A stretch of DNA of 64,000 nucleotides from JAJDTQ01 sp963422385 (GTDB lineage: Bacteria; Desulfobacterota; Binatia; UBA9968; JAJDTQ01). Positions 51,270-60,287 of this stretch are shown here, one piece after another. Position 1 is the stretch's first letter. The number at the start of each line of letters is the position of its first letter. The stretch spans positions 1 through 64,000 of the forward strand of contig OY729432.1 of assembly GCA_963422385.1 (NCBI GenBank). Direction: 5' to 3'. The position numbers and the translations under genes were made by a program. Below the pieces are notes generated by a model. That model worked only from the letters and a program-made list of their open reading frames with translations, did not search any database and was not told where the DNA came from.

Positions 51270-52055
51270 CTACCCGTTCGTACGGTGCGGGTCACTAGGC
51301 TCCTGGGCCGGCGGCAAGGTGCAGTGGATGAAGAACTCCTTGTTACCCTTGGGTCCAAGCAACGGCGATTCGAAAACCGGACGGCGCTTCAGCCCCAGGG
51401 CATCCACCGCGTCCTCGATCTCTCCGATGACCCGCCTGTGCTCCTCCTCCGAACGCACCACTCCGCCCTTGCCGACCCGGCCCTTGCCCGCCTCGAACTG
51501 CGGCTTGATGAGAGCCATGACCTCGAACGGCTCGGCCAGGAGACGGCATACCCGCGGCAGCACGATCCGAAGCGATATGAAAGAAACATCCACCACGGCC
51601 AAATCCGGCCTCTCCAAGAACCCGTCGGGCTCGAGGTAACGGATATTGGTGCGCTCCAACACGACCACCCGTGAATCCTGCCGGAGCCGCCAGTCAAGCT
51701 GCCCGTAGCCCACATCCACCGCGTGAACCCGCGCCGCGCCATGAGCCAGAAGGCAGTCGGTGAACCCTCCCGTGGAGGCGCCGACGTCGAGCGCCACCCG
51801 GCCCTTCGGCTCCAACCCGAAGTGCGCCAAGGCCGCTTCGAGTTTTTCTCCCCCACGGCTGACGTAGCGGGAGGAGACCTTGAGCCGCACCCGCGAGTCG
51901 CGTTTCACCAGGGCCCCGGCCTTGGTGATGGGCTGATCGTCCACCAGAACCGCGCCGGCCAGAATATACCGCCGAGCTTCCTCACGGCTCCTGACGAGCG
52001 ACGCCTCCAGCAGGACCCGATCGAGCCGTTCCTTCCCCGACGTGCTTCGCGTCAT
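51270..52055 (-). CDS. tlyA: TlyA-family rRNA (2'-O) methyltransferase
   Basis: A 261-residue protein from ATG 52055. The S4 domain (RLDRVLLEASLVRSREEARR, ILAGAVLVDDQPITKAGALV) is followed by the FtsJ-like methyltransferase VALDVGASTGGFTDCLLAHG, DVGYGQLDWRLRQD and VSFISLRIVLPRVCRLL. TlyA methylates rRNA (C1409 and C1920 in relatives). It lies between xseB and rpsU in the same direction. A longer ORF from 52115 is less likely. Confidence 0.85.
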   Translation of the reverse strand: MTRSTSGKERLDRVLLEASLVRSREEARRYILAGAVLVDDQPITKAGALVKRDSRVRLKVSSRYVSRGGEKLEAALAHFGLEPKGRVALDVGASTGGFTDCLLAHGAARVHAVDVGYGQLDWRLRQDSRVVVLERTNIRYLEPDGFLERPDLAVVDVSFISLRIVLPRVCRLLAEPFEVMALIKPQFEAGKGRVGKGGVVRSEEEHRRVIGEIEDAVDALGLKRRPVFESPLLGPKGNKEFFIHCTLPPAQEPSDPHRTNG

Positions 52056-52111
52056 GGATTTCCAGCTCCCGTCATGACCGCGCCCGACGTTTCCCGACGT
52101 CCCGTGGCCGG

Positions 52112-52381
52112 TCAATCCGGCGCTTCCTCCACCAACTCCTGTAGCCGGGCTCGGCCGTCCGGGTCCTTCGTCAACACCTCGATCCGCCGCTCGACGTCGC
52201 TGAGCTTTCGGTTACAGGACTGCACCAGCCGCACACCCTCTTCGAAGGTCGCCAGCGAGTCCTCAAGGCTCAATTCACCGCCCTCGATGCGTTCCACGAC
52301 TTTCTCGAGGGACTGAAGACACTCCTCGAAACTCCGGTCGCCCTGCGTCCCGTCCTGCCGCGTCCGGTCTTCCCGAGACAT
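52112..52381 (-). CDS. xseB: Exodeoxyribonuclease VII small subunit
   Basis: An 89-residue small subunit: RSFEECLQSLEKVVERIEGG, ELSLEDSLATFEEGVRLVQS and CNRKLSDVERRIEVLTKD. Several XseB subunits bind one XseA. ATG 52381 follows a G-rich ribosome binding region; upstream in-frame starts would add a tail unlike XseB. Confidence 0.9.
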   Translation of the reverse strand: MSREDRTRQDGTQGDRSFEECLQSLEKVVERIEGGELSLEDSLATFEEGVRLVQSCNRKLSDVERRIEVLTKDPDGRARLQELVEEAPD

Positions 52382-52452
52382 TCCGAATCCCCCCTCGCAG
52401 ACATATCGGCCGACAGCGGCCATGCGGGCGCGGGCCGGTTTGGAACCCGCCC

Positions 52453-53682
52453 CTACGGCTCCTTCACTTCCTCCACCCGGCATATCGCCTGCCCGGCGGC
52501 GAAGTTCACGCGCACGCGATGGCCCTCACGGAGTAACGAAGCATCCTTGACGATACTGCCGTCGGACTCCCGGTACACGATGCTGTAGCCGCGCCTCAAG
52601 ACGGCCCGTGGGTCCACGCCGCCCAGCCGTCCGGCAAGATGGCCCAGACGCTCCCTCAGCCGCACCACCGAATCCTCCTGACGGCGCCACAGTCGCAACG
52701 ACAGATCGTCGAGGCGCATCTGTCCCTGGCGAAGACGCTGGCCGGGATCCGCCAGGCGACGGACCCAATGCCGCAGGTTCTCGCGCCGGCGTTCCAACCG
52801 GCTTCCCGTACCGCGCCGCAGCCGGCGCGCCAGCTCCGCCACCCGGTCCAGCAGATCCCGCCTTGCCGGAAGGACCGTCTCGGCCGCGGCCGTGGGGGTG
52901 GCGGCCCGCTGGTCCGCCACGAAGTCCGCAATGGTCACGTCGATCTCGTGTCCGACGGCGGATACGACGGGAACCCGGGCCGAGGCGATGGCCCGCGCCA
53001 CGACTTCCTCGTTGAAGGCCCACAGATCCTCCAACGAGCCGCCGCCCCGGCCGACGATCATGACGTCCGGCAGGCCGGTTCCGTCCAGTTCCCGGATCCC
53101 CTGCGCAATTTCTTCGGCGGCGCCCTCACCCTGCACCCGCACCGGCCGGATCACCACACGGCGGTCGGGAAATCGTTCATGAATGATGCTCAACATGTCG
53201 CGCACGGCCGCGCCGTGAAGTGACGTGACGATGCCGACGGTCCGCGGCAGAAACGGCAGCGGCTTCTTGCGGACGCCGTCGAACAATCCTTCCCGTGACA
53301 GCCGGTTCTTCAACTGCTCGAAGGCAACGGCCAACGCTCCCTTGCCCCGGGCCTCGACTTCGACCGCGTAGAACTGCAGCGCGCCGCGTACCGTGTACAG
53401 GCCCACCCGCCCCGAGCAGACCACCTCCATCCCGTCTTCCATCCGGAAACGCAGGTTTTCCGCGTGGCGACGGAACAGCACCGCCGAGATCTGTGACTGC
53501 TGGTCCTTGAGGGTGAAATAGACGTGTCCCGACGGGGGAAACCGCACGTTGGAGAGCTCGCCCGCCACCCACAAGGCGTCGAGACCGGTTTCCAGCCGGT
53601 CCCTGATGATCTCGTTGAGCTCGCTGACCGTGAGGACCGCGGACGGCTGCAAAACCGGGCGCCGTGTGAAAGGACGGGACAT
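52453..53682 (-). CDS. xseA: Exodeoxyribonuclease VII large subunit
   Basis: A 409-residue nuclease. N-terminal OB-fold SELNEIIRDRLETGLDALWV with GHVYFTLKDQQSQISAVLFR, catalytic part RTVGIVTSLHGAAVRDMLSI, VMIVGRGGGSLEDLWAFNEE and VPVVSAVGHEIDVTIADFVA, with a C-terminal coiled coil. It degrades single-stranded DNA. ATG 53682 follows the ctpA stop by 14 bases; a GTG/ATG further up at 53742 overlaps ctpA and is less likely. Confidence 0.9.
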   Translation of the reverse strand: MSRPFTRRPVLQPSAVLTVSELNEIIRDRLETGLDALWVAGELSNVRFPPSGHVYFTLKDQQSQISAVLFRRHAENLRFRMEDGMEVVCSGRVGLYTVRGALQFYAVEVEARGKGALAVAFEQLKNRLSREGLFDGVRKKPLPFLPRTVGIVTSLHGAAVRDMLSIIHERFPDRRVVIRPVRVQGEGAAEEIAQGIRELDGTGLPDVMIVGRGGGSLEDLWAFNEEVVARAIASARVPVVSAVGHEIDVTIADFVADQRAATPTAAAETVLPARRDLLDRVAELARRLRRGTGSRLERRRENLRHWVRRLADPGQRLRQGQMRLDDLSLRLWRRQEDSVVRLRERLGHLAGRLGGVDPRAVLRRGYSIVYRESDGSIVKDASLLREGHRVRVNFAAGQAICRVEEVKEP

Positions 53683-53696
53683 CGCGCTCGGCCGCG

Positions 53697-55007
53697 TCAA
53701 GTAGCCTTGTCCGATCCGGCAAGTCCGCGGAACATCTCCCAACCCTTGAGCAGCTCCAGCGCCCGTCCCACCTGGGGGTCGCTCTTCAACCGCTGCACCG
53801 TACCGTCCAGGGCGGCGGAGCGCTCACCCGGGTTGTCGTTCGCCGGCCCGGTCCCGGAACTCTTGGCCTGCGTTCCTTCCCCCGCGCCGGACGGGGAAGG
53901 CTGCGGGACCCGGTCCATGACGATATCCGGCCCGATCCCGGTTTCGTGTATCGAACGGCCGTTGGGGGTAAAGTATTCCGCAGTGGTCAGGCGCAGGGCG
54001 GAACGGCCATCCAGTGGAAGGATGGTCTGCACCGACCCTTTGCCGAAGGTCCGGGTGCCCAGGATCAGCGCCCGCTTGTGGTCCTGGAGAGCTCCGGCCA
54101 CGATCTCGGAGGCGCTGGCGCTCCCGCCGTTTACCAGGACCACCATCGGGAACCCGGTGCGGGAATTTTCCCGCCTGGCGGAGAACTTCTGCTTCTGCTG
54201 ATCCAGGCGCCCGTCCGTATAGACGATCAGACCGGAGTTCAGGAACAGATCGGAAACCTCCACCGCTTGGTTCAACAGCCCACCCGGGTTGTTCCGAAGG
54301 TCGAGAACGAGGCCCTTGATGGCCTCGCCGTCGGGTTGCTTCTTCGCCAGGGCCGACTTCAGATTCTCGCTCGTGCGGTCCTGGAACTGTGCGATCCTGG
54401 CGTAAAGGAAGCCCGACTCCAGAACGTAGGCGCGTACGCTGTTGATCTCGATCACGTCCCGGACGATGGTGAACTTCAGGAGCTTTTCGTCACCCTTTCT
54501 CCGGACCGAAAGGGTGACGCTGGAACCCCGGGGTCCGCGGAGCCGCTTGACGGCGTCGGTAATGCCTATTTTCTCGGTGGACCGATCATCGATTCCGACG
54601 ATCTGATCGCCTGGCTGCATGCCGGCCCGGGCCGCGGGGGTGTCCTCGATGGGTGATATCACCGTGAGAACGTCGTTGCGTACGGTGATCTCCAGCCCCA
54701 AGCCGCCGAAACGCCCCTCGGTTTCGGTCTGAAGCTCCCGGTACGCATCTTCGGCCAGATAGCTGCTATGGGGATCCAGGGAACCCAGCATTCCCTCGAT
54801 GGCCCCGGTTATGAGCTTCTCCGTCTCCACCTCCCTGACATAGTTCCTCTGAACCATGGCAAGGATATTGGCGAAGGTTTCCAGACTTCGGTAACCGCCG
54901 GGACCCACGGCGGAAACCCGCGGCACCAGCAGCCCGGCAAGGAACAGGACCCAGCCCAGGGCGAGGAACGCGCCAAACAGCCGGCGCTTGCGATTCGGCA
55001 GTTTCAT
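53697..55007 (-). CDS. ctpA: Carboxy-terminal processing protease (S41, PDZ)
   Basis: A 436-residue periplasmic protease. N-terminal membrane anchor (LFGAFLALGWVLFLAGLLVP), PDZ domain GGLGLEITVRNDVLTVISPI then PGDQIVGIDDRSTEKIGITD, and the S41 core with catalytic Ser in VNGGSASASEIVAGAL and Lys in LGTRTFGKGSVQTI. The C-terminal tail is Pro/Ser-rich. It processes envelope proteins. Neighbours envC and ftsEX suggest a cell-wall remodelling role. Confidence 0.95.
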   Translation of the reverse strand: MKLPNRKRRLFGAFLALGWVLFLAGLLVPRVSAVGPGGYRSLETFANILAMVQRNYVREVETEKLITGAIEGMLGSLDPHSSYLAEDAYRELQTETEGRFGGLGLEITVRNDVLTVISPIEDTPAARAGMQPGDQIVGIDDRSTEKIGITDAVKRLRGPRGSSVTLSVRRKGDEKLLKFTIVRDVIEINSVRAYVLESGFLYARIAQFQDRTSENLKSALAKKQPDGEAIKGLVLDLRNNPGGLLNQAVEVSDLFLNSGLIVYTDGRLDQQKQKFSARRENSRTGFPMVVLVNGGSASASEIVAGALQDHKRALILGTRTFGKGSVQTILPLDGRSALRLTTAEYFTPNGRSIHETGIGPDIVMDRVPQPSPSGAGEGTQAKSSGTGPANDNPGERSAALDGTVQRLKSDPQVGRALELLKGWEMFRGLAGSDKAT

Positions 55008-55064
55008 CGTATGGTCTCCTCGGGTTGATTCTAGTGTTCGGGAACCTGCACTGCAAACCCGGGG

Positions 55065-56237
55065 TCAACGCCTGCGCGCCGCCGATCGGCGGAACCAGCG
55101 GACCGGGTCCACCGGCTTGCCGTTCTTGCGGACCTCGAAGTAGAGCCGTGACCGCCCCGATGCCGCGCCGGCTCCGACCCAGGCGATCCGCTCGCCCCGC
55201 TCCACCCGGTCGCCCACCGCCTTCTCGAGCTTCGACAAATGCCCGTACACCGTGTAGTAGCGCCTGCCGTGATCGATGATGAGCATTTTCCCGTAACCCG
55301 CCAACCGATCCGCGTAGAGCACCCTGCCGCCCTCCACGGTCCGGACCTCGGCCCCGACCGGCGCGACGATGTCGATCCCCGGACGGTGCACGTCCACGTC
55401 CAGGTCCGGGTGCTTGTGGATGCCGAAGCCACTGACGATCCTGCCCTTCACCGGGAGATCGAGGCTGCCGCCGGCCGCGGCAAAGGCCGGCGCCCGTTCC
55501 AGGGTCGGTTCTCGCCCTTTTTCGGAGCCGGTGATGATGCCATCGAGACGGCCGGCGGCCTGCTCCAATTCTTCCAATGTCCGTGTCCGAAGAGCCCGCT
55601 CCCGTTGCAGGCCGTGGAGGATCCGCCGCCGACTCGCGCCTTCCTCCGTCAAATCGTCCCGCAACGCCGCCACCGCGTCGCGTTCCTCCGACAGCTCGCG
55701 CCGCCGGGCTTCCAGGCTCGTCCGAAGGTTCCGGCTCCGGCGAACGTTCCGTGAAAGCCTCCGGATGAGCGCGCGGTCCCGGCCCATCACCGTCTCCAGG
55801 TGCCGTTTCCGTCGCATCAACTCAAGCACCGAGAACTCACCGTTGAGCAGCACGAAAGGGGTTCCGGCCCGTTGCCACTTGTAGAGCGCCCGCACCCGGC
55901 CGGCCAGGGCGGTCCTGCTCTTTTCGAAGGCGGCCGAGGCTTCGTCGGCCGCCTTCGCCGCCCTGTCCACTTCGCGTTCGCGTTGTCGCAGCCGCGAGTT
56001 CAAGGTGTCCAGGCGTCTACTCTTGCGCTCCAGGGTGGCTTCGATCTTGCCCAGCTCCTCCAGGACCGAGGACTCGCCACGGCGGACCCGGTCGAGAGCC
56101 GCCGCTTCCTGCCGGATGCGTTGATCCAGTTCCGCACGCTCGCCGGCCTCCTCTGCCGCGGCCGGCCCTGGGACGGCCAGGAAAAGGCAGAGAACCACCG
56201 CGGCAACACCGCGGCGAATGACTTGCAAGGCATTCAT
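55065..56237 (-). CDS. envC: EnvC-like murein hydrolase activator (degenerate LytM domain)
   Basis: A 390-residue periplasmic protein. Signal peptide (GVAAVVLCLFLAVPGPAAAE), a long coiled coil to about residue 250 (RRLDTLNSRLRQREREVDRA; LSEERDAVAALRDDLTEEGA), and a C-terminal LytM/M23 domain: GRIVSGFGIHKHPDLDVDVH, RPGIDIVAPVGAEVRTVEGG, YYTVYGHLSKLEKAVGDRVE and SRLYFEVRKNGKPVDPVRWF. The last catalytic HxH of active LytM enzymes (HLHFE) is replaced by RLYFE, so it is likely an activator, as EnvC is. It is adjacent to ftsX and ftsE. ATG 56237 starts the signal peptide. Confidence 0.85.
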   Translation of the reverse strand: MNALQVIRRGVAAVVLCLFLAVPGPAAAEEAGERAELDQRIRQEAAALDRVRRGESSVLEELGKIEATLERKSRRLDTLNSRLRQREREVDRAAKAADEASAAFEKSRTALAGRVRALYKWQRAGTPFVLLNGEFSVLELMRRKRHLETVMGRDRALIRRLSRNVRRSRNLRTSLEARRRELSEERDAVAALRDDLTEEGASRRRILHGLQRERALRTRTLEELEQAAGRLDGIITGSEKGREPTLERAPAFAAAGGSLDLPVKGRIVSGFGIHKHPDLDVDVHRPGIDIVAPVGAEVRTVEGGRVLYADRLAGYGKMLIIDHGRRYYTVYGHLSKLEKAVGDRVERGERIAWVGAGAASGRSRLYFEVRKNGKPVDPVRWFRRSAARRR

Positions 56238-56252
56238 GACGCCGTGCGAGGG

Positions 56253-56280
56253 GATCCACGCCGGGACCCCGGCGTGGATC
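56253..56280. terminator. 13-bp hairpin between envC and ftsX
   Basis: GATCCACGCCGGG (56253-56265) pairs with CCCGGCGTGGATC (56268-56280) around a 2-base loop AC. It is a strong GC hairpin between the ftsX stop and the envC start. It has no U-run, so it may be an attenuator or a repetitive palindrome. Confidence 0.5.
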
Positions 56281-56299
56281 ATGGGAAAGCGTCTCCCGC

Positions 56300-57196
56300 T
56301 CACTCCAGGAATCTCTTGACGGAAAGCAGGCTTCCGGCGGTGCCCAGCAGCCATCCCATCAAGACCAGGAGAGCGCACTGCCGGATGCCGAGGAAGGTGA
56401 ACCGTTCCCCTGCCATCAGCGGACCGAACGGCGCCAGCAACTCCGCGGTCAGCAGCAAGGACGATGCCTGGAGCAACACCAGGGCAAGGGCGGACCCGGC
56501 CAGGCCCTGAAGCATACCCTCGATAACGAAAGGGGCCTTGATCAAACCATTCGCCGCACCCGCGAGTTGCATGATTTCGATCTCGTCCCGCCGCGCCACG
56601 ATGGCGAGCTTGATGGTGCTGCCAACGATCAGGAACGCCACCAGGAAGAGGAACCCGCCGAGCACCCATTTCAGCCAGTCGATACCGATCACCAAGAGCC
56701 GTACCTTCTCCAGCCAGGTCTCCGGGTACTCTACGTCCTGGACCCCATCCAGGGTTGCCAGACGGCGCACCAGGCGCAGTACCGCTTCGCGTGAACGGTA
56801 GGCGGTGCGCAACTCCACGTCCAGGGAGGCCGGGAGCACGTTCGAATTCAAGCCGTCAAGAATCCCCGATTGCGATCCCAGGGTCTTCTTGAACCCGTCC
56901 CAGGCGTCCTCCTTGGAGACGTAGCTCGCGACCTTCACCTCCGGATAGGCGGCCACCCGCGCCCGCATGGCTTCCGCCGCCGCCGCGTCGACACCGTCCT
57001 CGAGATAGGCGAACACCTGGATCTCGTCGCCCCAACCCTTCACCAACCGGCCGACGTTCTCCTGAATGATCAGGAACCCGCCGAACACGGACAACGTCAT
57101 GGCCATGATCCCGGCGGTCAGCAGGTGGGTCCAGAAAAGCTCCCGCAGGCTCCTGGCGACACGGCCTGTGACGAACAGGACGTAGGAGGATTTCAT
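56300..57196 (-). CDS. ftsX: Cell division protein FtsX
   Basis: A 298-residue membrane protein with four membrane helices: HLLTAGIMAMTLSVFGGFLI near the start, GGFLFLVAFLIVGSTIKLAI, LQGLAGSALALVLLQASSLL and ALLVLMGWLLGTAGSLLSVK. The large extracytoplasmic loop is at residues 50-165. FtsX partners FtsE and recruits EnvC to the septum. The start overlaps the ftsE stop (ATGA). Confidence 0.9.
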   Translation of the reverse strand: MKSSYVLFVTGRVARSLRELFWTHLLTAGIMAMTLSVFGGFLIIQENVGRLVKGWGDEIQVFAYLEDGVDAAAAEAMRARVAAYPEVKVASYVSKEDAWDGFKKTLGSQSGILDGLNSNVLPASLDVELRTAYRSREAVLRLVRRLATLDGVQDVEYPETWLEKVRLLVIGIDWLKWVLGGFLFLVAFLIVGSTIKLAIVARRDEIEIMQLAGAANGLIKAPFVIEGMLQGLAGSALALVLLQASSLLLTAELLAPFGPLMAGERFTFLGIRQCALLVLMGWLLGTAGSLLSVKRFLE

Positions 57197-57885
57197 GGCG
57201 TCGAAGCCGCCCGAACCGTGCCGTGAACACAGGTCAGACGTCCCTGGCGCATCATCAGGACACGGCCGTCGAAGCGCCGCAGGAAGCGGTGATCATGGGT
57301 GGCGATGAGCACGGTGGTCCCCTGTCGGTGGATCCGTGCGAACAGCCGCATGGTCTCCTCGGCCATCTCCGGATCCAGATTGCCCGTGGGTTCGTCGGCC
57401 AACACCAGCTCCGGATCGTTCACCAGCGCGCGGGCGATGGCGACCCGTTGTTGCTCCCCGCCGGAAAGGGCCGGCGGGAATGCGCCGTACTTGTCCTTCA
57501 ACCCGAGCTCGGCCAACAGCCTGAACGCCCGGCTCCGGCTCTGACGCCGGGAGACACCGGTCACGTCCGCGGCCAGCGACACGTTCTCCAGAGCGGTCAT
57601 GCAGGGGATCAGCTTGAAGTCCTGAAAGACCAGCCCCAGCCTTCGCCTGAACGCCGTCAAGCCCTTGCCCTTCAAGCGTGTGATATTCCGCCCGCTCACG
57701 ACGACCTGGCCTTCGGTAGCCTGCTCGGCCCGAAAAAGCAGACGCAGCAACGTGGTCTTGCCGGCCCCGCTGGGTCCGCACAAAAACAGGAACTCTCCAT
57801 CCTCCACCTGAAACGTGATGTCCTTGACCCCGGTGTAATCCGGCGGGTAAACCTTGGAGACCTTGTGGAGTCGGATCATGGACAT
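57193..57885 (-). CDS. ftsE: Cell division ATP-binding protein FtsE
   Basis: A 230-residue ABC ATPase. Walker A CGPSGAGKTTLLRLLFR, Q-loop FRRRLGLVFQDFKLIPCMTA, signature LSGGEQQRVAIARALVNDPE, Walker B LVLADEPTGNLDPEMA and His-switch LIATHDHRFLRRFD. It powers FtsX. First gene of the ftsE-ftsX-envC-ctpA-xseA-xseB-tlyA run. Either ATG 57885 or 57879 can start it. Confidence 0.95.
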   Translation of the reverse strand: MSMIRLHKVSKVYPPDYTGVKDITFQVEDGEFLFLCGPSGAGKTTLLRLLFRAEQATEGQVVVSGRNITRLKGKGLTAFRRRLGLVFQDFKLIPCMTALENVSLAADVTGVSRRQSRSRAFRLLAELGLKDKYGAFPPALSGGEQQRVAIARALVNDPELVLADEPTGNLDPEMAEETMRLFARIHRQGTTVLIATHDHRFLRRFDGRVLMMRQGRLTCVHGTVRAASTP

Positions 57886-57918
57886 CGACGACGTTCGGAA
57901 AGAATCGGAAAAACCATC

Positions 57919-57947
57919 TTGACATCGCCATCGGGCGGCTGTTAACT
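57919..57947 (+). promoter_or_regulatory. Sigma70-like promoter facing the radical SAM gene
   Basis: TTGACA (57919-57924), 17-base spacer, TTAACT (57942-57947), in the ftsE-radical SAM intergenic region, reading toward the radical SAM gene about 230 bases away. The -10 is imperfect. Confidence 0.4.
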
Positions 57948-58178
57948 TGTCATAAATTCGACCAATTGCCGGTTCTGGTGGCCATCCGGGCGCAGGTTAT
58001 CACTAAACCATCCCGGGAACAAAATGGGAAACCACGAAGCCGCAGGGCGGGATCTCTTCCTCCGGCGCTCGAACTGAATGACGGAGACCCGGCGCCCCGT
58101 AGACATCGCGCCCGAAAAAGTCGTTCATTTTCGGTCATTTCGTATCAAGGACACCCACTCGATGAGGAGTTTCACGCC

Positions 58179-60203
58179 ATGAAGATCCTGTTTGTCAATC
58201 CGCGCTTCCCGAACTCTCTGTGGCGCTTGACCGGCGTAACGGACATCCTGCCGCAGCGTTGCGCCCAGACGCCGCTGGGGCTCCTCACCGTGGCCGCCCT
58301 GACGCCGCCCGACTTCGACGTCGAGCTTCAGGACGAGAACGTCCGGCCGCTGGAGTTCGATACCGACGCCGACGTGGTGGCCATCGCGTGCTGGAGCATC
58401 CAGTACGGCCGCGCCCGGCAAATCGCGGAAGCGTTCCGCAAGCGCGGAAAGATGGTGGTGGCGGGCGGCCCGTACCCATCCCTGTGTCCCGAGCGCTTCA
58501 ACGATGGGCTCTTCGACGTGGTCTTCGACGGCGAGGTGGAGATCACCTGGCCGCAGTTCTGCGACGACCTGCGGTCGGGCAGTTACAAGGCCCTCTACAA
58601 GCAGGAAGGCAACGTCGACATCTCACTCTCGCCGGTGCCGCGGCTGGATCTGGCGTCGCGGGACGACTACCTTTACTACTTCCTGCAGACCACCCGGGGG
58701 TGTCCCTTCAAGTGTGAGTTCTGCGACATCATCATTACCGACGGGCGGGTGCCGCGGACCAAGAGCGTGGAGCAGGTGCTGAAGGAGATCGAGACCGTGG
58801 CGTCCATCGGCGGAATACACGTCAGCTTCTCCGACGCCAACCTCATCGGCAACATGCGCTACGCCGAGGAGCTGCTGACCGCGGTGGCGGAGTTCGGCCG
58901 CACCAACAACTATCCCATCAACTTCTCCGGGGAGATGACCATCAACGTGGCGGAGAAACCAAAACTGCTCCAGTTGCTGCACGACGCCAACTTCACGAGC
59001 ATGTTCCTGGGCATCGAGTCGCCCCGGATCGCCAGCCTCACGGAGACCCAGAAGCGGCAGAACACCCACCGTCCGCTGATGGAGAGCATCCGCAAGATCC
59101 AGTCCCACAACATGGCGATCCTGGCGGGCATGATCGTCGGCTTCGACAACGATGACACGGACATCTTCAAGGAGCAGTTCGAGTTTCTCCAGGAAGCCGG
59201 CATCGCCTTCACCACCAGCGGCGTGCTGACGGCCATCGAGAAGACGCCGCTCTACGAGCGCCTGGAGAAGGAAGGCCGGCTGATCCCCTACGACTCCGCG
59301 CAGATGCAGGGGCACGGCTCCGCCGACCTGAACTTCGTTCCCAAGCTGATGACCCTCGAAGAGGTGCAGCAAGGCTACAACTGGCTGATCCGCAACCTCT
59401 ACAAATACGAGAACTACGGCGCGCGGCTGGTCACCGGGGTGAAGCAGTTCCGACCGGAGTATCATCGCAGCGGCAGGGGCAGGATCGATCGGGAAATCCT
59501 CGGCATACTGGTCAACACCGTCCGGCACTACATCTTCACCACCGATCACGTACGGCGCCGATTCTTCCTGAAGACCCTGTGGCAGGTCATGTGGCCGCAC
59601 CCCAACTTCGAGAAGCTGGACTACGCCATCAGCTACATGATCTCGGAGAAGCACTTCCACGACTACGTGAAGAACGCCCACGGGGACCCCGAGACCGTGG
59701 GCGCCGCGCCCTTTACCGAGAGCGCCGAGGTGGAGCACTCCTGGGGCGAGCTGAGCAAGGAGTACCTGAGAAAGCTGAGACGGGAAATCTACCCGGGGGC
59801 CAAGCGTTGGCGGTGGATGCGGCGGCGTCTCCGTAACGCCGTGGCCGTGCCGGAAGCGTTCCTCAAGGACAAGGTTGGGCAGCGGTTGAGCCACTTCCTT
59901 TCGGAACTCGGCATCACCGTCGTACCGGTGGCGAGCGCGGCCCTGTCACGCATGCAGGACAAGGCCGACGTGCTGGTGCTCCCCATCATCAACAAGGTGC
60001 TGAAGGGTCGCGAGGAGCTGCAACAGGTCGTGGAGCACCTCAGCGAAGAGTCTCGGGAGGAAGTGAAGCGGTTCCCCGAAGTCGTCCACTTTCCCGTGGA
60101 CCAGGGAGACCGGGCGGCGCTGGAAGCGTTCGCCCGCATAGGCCTCCTGTACACCAGCCGCGTGGAACGATTGCAGCGCGCATACGTCAGGGCCTGGCAA
60201 TGA
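58179..60203 (+). CDS. B12-binding radical SAM protein (DUF4070 type)
   Basis: A 674-residue protein. The N-terminal cobalamin-binding domain starts MKILFVNPRFPNSLWRLTG. The radical SAM motif is QTTRGCPFKCEFCDIIITDG (CxxxCxxC), then VSFSDANLIGNMRYAEELLT, FLGIESPRIASLTETQKRQN and AGMIVGFDNDDTDIFKEQFE, typical of the DUF4070 group that includes hopanoid methylases such as HpnP. The C-terminal 250 residues are extra. GAGGAG precedes ATG 58179. It is probably a B12-dependent methylase of a lipid or secondary metabolite. Confidence 0.8.
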   Translation: MKILFVNPRFPNSLWRLTGVTDILPQRCAQTPLGLLTVAALTPPDFDVELQDENVRPLEFDTDADVVAIACWSIQYGRARQIAEAFRKRGKMVVAGGPYPSLCPERFNDGLFDVVFDGEVEITWPQFCDDLRSGSYKALYKQEGNVDISLSPVPRLDLASRDDYLYYFLQTTRGCPFKCEFCDIIITDGRVPRTKSVEQVLKEIETVASIGGIHVSFSDANLIGNMRYAEELLTAVAEFGRTNNYPINFSGEMTINVAEKPKLLQLLHDANFTSMFLGIESPRIASLTETQKRQNTHRPLMESIRKIQSHNMAILAGMIVGFDNDDTDIFKEQFEFLQEAGIAFTTSGVLTAIEKTPLYERLEKEGRLIPYDSAQMQGHGSADLNFVPKLMTLEEVQQGYNWLIRNLYKYENYGARLVTGVKQFRPEYHRSGRGRIDREILGILVNTVRHYIFTTDHVRRRFFLKTLWQVMWPHPNFEKLDYAISYMISEKHFHDYVKNAHGDPETVGAAPFTESAEVEHSWGELSKEYLRKLRREIYPGAKRWRWMRRRLRNAVAVPEAFLKDKVGQRLSHFLSELGITVVPVASAALSRMQDKADVLVLPIINKVLKGREELQQVVEHLSEESREEVKRFPEVVHFPVDQGDRAALEAFARIGLLYTSRVERLQRAYVRAWQ

Positions 60204-60247
60204 GCAGGGGGCGGGCGGTTCGAGACCCGTCCGAGGTTAAAAGGGAC

Positions 60248-60287
60248 AGCAAGGGCGGGTTTGAAACGTTTCAAACCCGCCCTTGCT
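60248..60287. terminator. Bidirectional hairpin terminator
   Basis: A perfect 20-bp inverted repeat with no loop (AGCAAGGGCGGGTTTGAAAC and its complement). It lies between the ends of two convergent genes and overlaps the SirB1 stop by two bases. Function as a two-way terminator is inferred from shape and position. Confidence 0.6.
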
